Positions 4,997 through 9,087 of a stretch of 9,087 bases of DNA are shown here, piece by piece. The position numbers were made by a program, and so were the translations under genes. Below the pieces are notes generated by a model. It searched no databases and was not told the DNA's origin. It saw nothing but the letters and a program-made list of their open reading frames with translations. The stretch's first letter is position 1, and every line of letters begins with the position of its first letter. Source of the DNA: Chlamydiia bacterium. GTDB taxonomy: Bacteria; Chlamydiota; Chlamydiia; Chlamydiales; FEN-1388. The stretch covers positions 1 to 9,087 of the forward strand of contig PMZB01000324.1 of the NCBI GenBank assembly GCA_003170575.1. The letters are read 5' to 3'.

Positions 4997-7180
4997 TTAT
5001 GATAACTGGATACGGCCAAGAGGCTGGATCCGTATCTCTGGCACTATCTCCTGATACGACACAACCGAGATATCTGGAAACTCAAGTTCAATAAGCTTGC
5101 GCACGAACCTGCGCACGTCGATTGCGGTCAAGACAACAGGCTGCTGCCCTCCGGGCGGAGGAGCAGTCACTGTATTTCGTACGGATTGAAGAATGAGTTG
5201 CACAGAGTCTGGGTCAAGAGCAAGGTAGGAGCCAGCAGAGGTTTGTTTGATCGCACCGCGGACAAGGTCCTCAATCTCAGGGTCAAGTACATACACAGAA
5301 AGAACAGACTGCCCTAGAGAGTATCGATAGCTGATATACCGTTTGAGAGAGGACCGAACGTACTCTGTTAAAAGAACAGGGTCTTTCTCAGTCTGGGCCC
5401 ATTCACTTAAGGCTTCCAAAATAGTTCTTAAGTCTTTGAGGGAGATTTGCTCTTGGGAAAGACGCTTAAAGATATCTGTTAATTTTTGCAGGGGGATAAG
5501 CCGGGTAACCTCCCTAACCAAGTCTGGGAAGGATTTTTCCATAAACTCAAGCATGGACTTAGCTTCCTGGATGCCCAAAAACTCGTTTGCATAGTGTCTA
5601 AAGAAGTAAGAAAGATGAAGCACCATAACTTCGAGTGGATTCCAGTATTTGATTCCAGCTTTATCTAAGATCTCTTTGTGCTTATTTTCTACCCAAAGAG
5701 AGGGGAGGCCTAGTGAGTTTTTGTAGCTTGTGAAGGGCATGTTGTACCGTTTTAAGTTCTCCTCTGTTTCGTTTGTGAGGAAATGGCTTTCAATGATTTT
5801 TCCCCGAACTACTGGAACTTCGTTGAGGTAAATCAGATATTCGTCCTGTGCAAGGTTGGGAGAGTCTGTTCGTACGTGAACTCCGGGAAAGCGAATCCCT
5901 AAGTCTGCATAGAGCGCTTGGCGCATCTTAGGAATCATTTGCTCAATAAACCCTTGGGTTTTCCCGGTTTTTTGGATCTCAATACTTAAGGTTTTTCCGA
6001 CCTCAAGGATGACGGGCAGGGTAAGTGAATAGCTGTCTACACCACCGCCAGAGATAACTTTATGTCCCTTCACTGGGGTATCAACTGCTGCAGATTCAAT
6101 GGTGGCTGCCGCCCCTCCAGGCCCTGCTGTACTTCCTCCTCCGCCGCCCCCCGATTCAGGTTCGCGCTGTTCTGTAGACCAAAGCGAATATCCAAGCAGC
6201 CCAAAGCCAGATGAAAGCAGGAAAAATGGGGCGATAGGAAAGCCCGGGATAAGTCCAATTCCCATTGTGATGCCAGCTGCGATCATGACAGCTTTTGGCT
6301 GCCTGAGCATCTGGAGAGAGATCTCTTTGCCAAGGTTGCTTTCTTTGCCTTCAGTGGTGACCCGGGTTGTGACAATACCTGCTGTGATGGCGATAAGAAG
6401 GGCTGGGATCTGGGCTACAAGGCCGCCGCCAATTGAGAGAAGGCCGAATGTCTTGGCTGAATCCCCGGCAGTCATGCTCATCATGGCAACGCCAATAATT
6501 AGGCCCCCAATAATGTTTACAGTCGTAATGATGATACTTGCGATAGCATCACCCTTGACGAACTTCATGGCGCCATCCATAGCACCATAGAGTTGGCTTT
6601 CTTTTTGGAGGGCCAGTCGTTTTTCTCGCGCTTGGTTTGCGTCTAGAGTTCCTGCGCGCATATCTGCGTCGATAGACATTTGCTTTCCAGGCATAGCGTC
6701 AAGGGTAAATCTGGCTGCAACCTCAGCAACGCGCTCTGCACCTTTTGTGATAACAATGAACTGCACAAGAGTGATGATAATGAAGAGGATAGCTCCTACA
6801 ACAAAGTTTCCTCCCATGACATACGTACCAAAGGCCATAACAATCTGTCCGGCATATGCGTGGAGCAGAATCTGGCGGGTGATACAAATGTTTAAGCCTA
6901 GGCGATAGAGCGTTGTGATAAGAAGCAAGGAAGGAAATATGGTAAGGTGTGTGGCTCCTGGGATATAAAGGGCGACCATGAGCAGTGTAATAGAAGCTGC
7001 TATATTGATCGAAAGCAGGTAATCAATAACCTGCGGGGGAATAGGCATGATAAGCATGGCCAGAATGCCTACCAAGGCTGCAGCAAGGACGATATCGCTT
7101 GATCGCGAAACGTTCTCTAATGATCGCTCACCTCCGAGACGAGCTGATATCCCGTCCAGAATTTCTCTAATTTTCCGCAT
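4997..7180 (-). CDS. cdsV: Type III secretion export gate protein CdsV (SctV/LcrD/FlhA family)
   Basis: SctV forms the nonameric ring that takes substrates from chaperones and couples proton flow to export. This 727-residue protein has the two-part family layout. The membrane half (about 28-335) has some seven or eight hydrophobic segments, including 29-48, 52-73, 123-145, 212-235, 246-272 and 297-330. The conserved cytoplasmic loop ITKGAERVAEVAARFTLDAMPGKQMSIDADMRAG is at 144-177. A Gly-rich linker (343-357) leads to the cytoplasmic domain (about 370-727). The length fits Chlamydia LcrD/CdsV (about 708). The start at 7180 is the first Met of a basic N-terminus; its ribosome site is weak (AAGAG about 12 bases upstream). 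The gene lies 109 bases downstream of cdsU and 13 bases upstream of copN. It is not the flagellar FlhA paralogue, because copN and scc1 neighbour it. Confidence 0.96.
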   Translation of the reverse strand: MRKIREILDGISARLGGERSLENVSRSSDIVLAAALVGILAMLIMPIPPQVIDYLLSINIAASITLLMVALYIPGATHLTIFPSLLLITTLYRLGLNICITRQILLHAYAGQIVMAFGTYVMGGNFVVGAILFIIITLVQFIVITKGAERVAEVAARFTLDAMPGKQMSIDADMRAGTLDANQAREKRLALQKESQLYGAMDGAMKFVKGDAIASIIITTVNIIGGLIIGVAMMSMTAGDSAKTFGLLSIGGGLVAQIPALLIAITAGIVTTRVTTEGKESNLGKEISLQMLRQPKAVMIAAGITMGIGLIPGFPIAPFFLLSSGFGLLGYSLWSTEQREPESGGGGGGSTAGPGGAAATIESAAVDTPVKGHKVISGGGVDSYSLTLPVILEVGKTLSIEIQKTGKTQGFIEQMIPKMRQALYADLGIRFPGVHVRTDSPNLAQDEYLIYLNEVPVVRGKIIESHFLTNETEENLKRYNMPFTSYKNSLGLPSLWVENKHKEILDKAGIKYWNPLEVMVLHLSYFFRHYANEFLGIQEAKSMLEFMEKSFPDLVREVTRLIPLQKLTDIFKRLSQEQISLKDLRTILEALSEWAQTEKDPVLLTEYVRSSLKRYISYRYSLGQSVLSVYVLDPEIEDLVRGAIKQTSAGSYLALDPDSVQLILQSVRNTVTAPPPGGQQPVVLTAIDVRRFVRKLIELEFPDISVVSYQEIVPEIRIQPLGRIQLS

Positions 7181-7289
7181 AGCAAAACTACTCTTTTTCT
7201 ATTGTTTCGGTATGAAAATCATACACGACTGACTATTCGACAACATAGCAAAGAGTGTGACTTTCATGACAAGAAAAATTTGCAAGGGA
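7181..7289 (-). promoter_or_regulatory. cdsU-cdsV gap with a weak internal promoter candidate and a small palindrome
   Basis: This is the longest gap inside the operon. On the minus strand TTGTCA (7267-7272, five of six to -35) is followed after 19 bases by TATGTT (7242-7247, four of six to -10); the spacing is poor. Closer to cdsV is an inverted repeat GTATGA-AAA-TCATAC (7210-7224), too short and without a following T run to be a terminator. A secondary start for cdsV is possible but weakly supported. Confidence 0.22.
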
Positions 7290-8360
7290 TTAGACTTTTA
7301 ATTGTTTTACTTGAGCTTCGTGTTCAAGCTCAGCGAGCCAGCGTATGATTTCAGCAACAGGTTCATATGTTTCTTCTGGGATATACTCATACAGTTTGGC
7401 TTTCTCCCAGAGAGTATGAGCAAGAGGAATATTGCGAACTGTAGGGATATTGTTCTTTTCTGCGATCTTGACGATTTGTTCTGCAAGAACGCCTTGACCC
7501 ATAGCGAGGATAAAAGGACATGGGTCAAGTCCTCTTTCAAAACCTAGAGCAATCGCTATGAGATGAGGATTTGTTACAACAGCGGCTGCTCGGCCTACGC
7601 CTGCTGCAGGGCCTTCAGAATATGCGATTTCACGGGCAACTTCCCTTCGTCGTCCTTTGATTTCGGGGCTGCCTTCAGACTCCTTGTATTCCTGTTTGAT
7701 CTCAAATTTTTCCATCATCATCTCTTTATTGAAGGTATGCTTTTGAAACATTAAGTCAAAGATAGCGACAATCCCAAAGAAAATACCGACCTTGACAACA
7801 ACATCCCACAGAAAATAGATAAAAACGGCAATGGCAGTGGGCAAAGGCATTGATATGGTCTGGATAAGGGTGGGAATACTTGTTTTCACGACTCTGTAGA
7901 CTAAAATAGAGGCTATGATGATCTTTGCAAGGGACTTAAGCAGCTCAACAATGGTTTTAAGCTTAAATTTGGCCTTCAAATTTTCAACAGGGTTGAATTT
8001 CTTGATATCAAATTTGAACACATCAGGGGCAAAGACGGGGCCAACAGTTAAAAAGGTTACTAACATGCCAATAGCGCACACCACCCCTAGAATGGGGACG
8101 CTTAAGATGAAAATAAGATAGATTGCATTGTAAAAAACGGGACCCAAAATTTCAAGGATGTGCGGATGTGTCACAAGGGCGAAGGTATCTCTCATGAGCT
8201 GGGCTAATTCATGATATAAATAGTGCGACATCACTAAAACAATAGAAATTGATGCGATAAAAGTAGCGGCTGCAGGAAAGTCTTGACTTTTCGCAATTTG
8301 CCCCTTCTTTTTCGCGTCACGAAGCTTTTTTGGTGTCGCTTTTTCGGTTTTTTCGCCCAT
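7290..8360 (-). CDS. cdsU: Type III secretion export switch protein CdsU (SctU/YscU/FlhB family)
   Basis: SctU switches the export apparatus between substrate classes. The 356-residue protein fits the family. It begins with the typical MGEKTEKATPKKLRDAKKKG, where conserved EKTE-ATPKK-DA-KKGQ residues are visible, then has four membrane segments at about 28-48, 76-106, 140-158 and 174-203. The cytoplasmic linker KQEYKESEGSPEIKGRRRE (222-240) leads into the autocleavage domain. At the site where relatives have N-P-T-H, this protein has Asn264-Pro265-His266-Leu267 (VVTNPHLIAIALG). NIPLAHTLWE (315-324) and a C-terminal helix follow. The Asn-Pro bond needed for cleavage is present, but Thr and His are replaced. 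The ATG at 8360 has GGTGG four bases upstream. It is the first gene of the operon, with a promoter at 8384-8412. Confidence 0.95.
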   Translation of the reverse strand: MGEKTEKATPKKLRDAKKKGQIAKSQDFPAAATFIASISIVLVMSHYLYHELAQLMRDTFALVTHPHILEILGPVFYNAIYLIFILSVPILGVVCAIGMLVTFLTVGPVFAPDVFKFDIKKFNPVENLKAKFKLKTIVELLKSLAKIIIASILVYRVVKTSIPTLIQTISMPLPTAIAVFIYFLWDVVVKVGIFFGIVAIFDLMFQKHTFNKEMMMEKFEIKQEYKESEGSPEIKGRRREVAREIAYSEGPAAGVGRAAAVVTNPHLIAIALGFERGLDPCPFILAMGQGVLAEQIVKIAEKNNIPTVRNIPLAHTLWEKAKLYEYIPEETYEPVAEIIRWLAELEHEAQVKQLKV

Positions 8361-8383
8361 AATTCCACCTTCCCCTCACTATC

Positions 8384-8412
8384 ATTGTACCTCCTTATGG
8401 CTGCGCAGTCAA
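8384..8412 (-). promoter_or_regulatory. Main promoter of the cdsU-cdsV-copN-scc1-malQ operon
   Basis: On the minus strand TTGACT (8407-8412) and TACAAT (8384-8389) each match five of six consensus bases and are separated by exactly 17 bases. Transcription would begin near 8377, leaving a leader of about 17 bases that contains the cdsU ribosome site. Chlamydial type III operons are reported to start from sigma70-like (sigma66) promoters, which agrees. Confidence 0.65.
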
Positions 8413-8499
8413 TCAAGAAAAATGTTGAGTTTTAGGCACAAAGTTCCTCTCTCAGCTCGCAAAAAAAGGGTCTATTAGGCGATAGTAGGGAGCAATTTT

Positions 8500-8517
8500 C
8501 GGGCTCGGGCACGGGCA
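8500..8517 (+). repeat. Three tandem CGGGCN hexamers upstream of ychF
   Basis: CGGGCT, CGGGCA and CGGGCA follow one another directly, 25 bases before the ychF ATG. This forms a short GC-rich patch in an otherwise A-rich leader. It could be a protein-binding or mRNA-leader element, or a small slippage repeat. No confident ychF promoter was found between 8413 and 8541. Confidence 0.45.
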
Positions 8518-8541
8518 GATAGTTGGGGAATTGGGGGAAAA

Positions 8542-9087
8542 ATGGCAGGATTGTCATGTGGAATTGTAGGGCTTCCAAACGTTGGAAAATCGACTCTTTT
8601 TAATGCCCTAACATCAAGCCGGGCGCCGGCTTCAAACTACCCATTTTGCACCATTGACCCCAATGTTGGGGTGGTAGAAGTGATCGATCCTAGGCTCCCT
8701 GTCTTGGCCAAGCTCTCAAAAAGCGGGAAAATCCTGTATGCTACGACGGAATTTCTTGACATAGCTGGGTTGGTTGAAGGGGCTTCAAAGGGAGAGGGGC
8801 TTGGGAATGCCTTTTTGTCGCATATTCGGGAAACAGATGCGATTGTCCAAGTCGTGCGCTGTTTTGATTCGCCGGACATCGTTCACGTGCGTGGCAAACT
8901 TGACCCCGTAGAAGACATTGAGATCATCAATCTTGAGTTGATTTTGGCTGACTTAGGTACTTGTGATGCCAATATCGCCAAGTACGAGAGACAAGCGAAG
9001 GTGAAGAAAGAGGCCGCTGTGACTCTCCAGGCCCTTCAAAAAGCCAAGGCCCAGTTGGAGGGTGGAAAGCCCATCAGGACCTTGGAG
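8542..9087 (+). CDS. ychF: Obg-family ATPase/GTPase YchF (5' half; 3' end beyond the window)
   Basis: YchF/Ola1 is a universally conserved Obg-related P-loop NTPase that prefers ATP and binds ribosomes; proposed roles include translation initiation and stress adaptation. 182 codons are visible of an expected 365 or so. The G1 loop is GLPNVGKST (residues 10-18), the switch region PFCTIDPNVG is at 34-43, and the G3 motif DIAGLVEGASKGEGLGN at 73-89, with Leu in place of the catalytic Gln as is normal for this family. A coiled-coil insertion region follows (about 135-175). The ATP-selecting NxxE motif and the C-terminal TGS domain lie past the window edge. The start at 8542 has GGGGG four bases upstream. 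It is transcribed divergently from the type III operon, and this adjacency is shared with Chlamydia. Confidence 0.95.
   Translation, partial: MAGLSCGIVGLPNVGKSTLFNALTSSRAPASNYPFCTIDPNVGVVEVIDPRLPVLAKLSKSGKILYATTEFLDIAGLVEGASKGEGLGNAFLSHIRETDAIVQVVRCFDSPDIVHVRGKLDPVEDIEIINLELILADLGTCDANIAKYERQAKVKKEAAVTLQALQKAKAQLEGGKPIRTLE

Noticed and set aside
6099..6590. 163-residue plus-strand frame rich in proline
   Set aside because: It is antisense to cdsV; its proline-rich start is the complement of the glycine linker codons. No ribosome site or family features.
7210..7224. Inverted repeat GTATGA-AAA-TCATAC as a terminator between cdsU and cdsV
   Set aside because: The stem is six pairs, AT-rich and not followed by a T run, and it lies close to the cdsV start rather than after cdsU.

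Overview
The window matches a conserved chromosomal block of the phylum Chlamydiae. From right to left it carries ychF (+), then on the minus strand cdsU (SctU), cdsV (SctV), copN (SctW gatekeeper), scc1 (CesT-type chaperone) and malQ (amylomaltase). This is the order I recall for Chlamydia trachomatis CT092 to CT087. CopN keeps a chlamydia-type core (for example DLKSQGPSIPP at residues 245-255) and Scc1 keeps a PDS-NAC-RF pattern. The left flank does not match what I remember from Chlamydiaceae, so an environmental chlamydia (Waddlia-, Simkania- or Parachlamydia-like) is more likely. I cannot name the species.

Region by region: 1-668 is the 5' part of a TtcA-like PP-loop tRNA thiolase on the minus strand, running off the left edge. 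743-1081 is a small SEC-C zinc-motif protein on the plus strand, divergent from it. 1097-1185 is a non-coding mosaic in which a copied 60-base piece of malQ abuts a copied 29-base piece of the SEC-C gene that begins exactly at its ATG. 1207-1542 encodes an XRE-family, antitoxin-like repressor (minus) with no toxin beside it; its promoter contains a near-perfect palindromic operator. 1683-8360 is the five-gene type III secretion/malQ operon (minus). 8542-9087 is the 5' half of ychF (plus). No stretch longer than 300 bases lacks a gene. I see no rRNA, tRNA, CRISPR array, riboswitch or insertion sequence.

How the genes work together: CdsU and CdsV form part of the inner-membrane export gate of the type III injectisome. 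CopN is the gatekeeper and effector, and Scc1 is part of its chaperone system. The stop and start codons of copN/scc1 and scc1/malQ overlap, implying translational coupling. The operon starts from a strong sigma70/sigma66-like promoter (TTGACT, 17 bases, TACAAT) just upstream of cdsU. MalQ, a glycogen/maltodextrin enzyme, is the last gene of this secretion operon.

Most unusual points: the malQ/SEC-C mosaic, whose four differences from its sources are all synonymous; an atypical NPHL sequence where CdsU-family proteins normally have the NPTH self-cleavage motif; the toxin-less antitoxin-like regulator with an operator inside its promoter; and a strongly acidic C-terminal tail on CopN. I did not find a clearly new multi-gene system.
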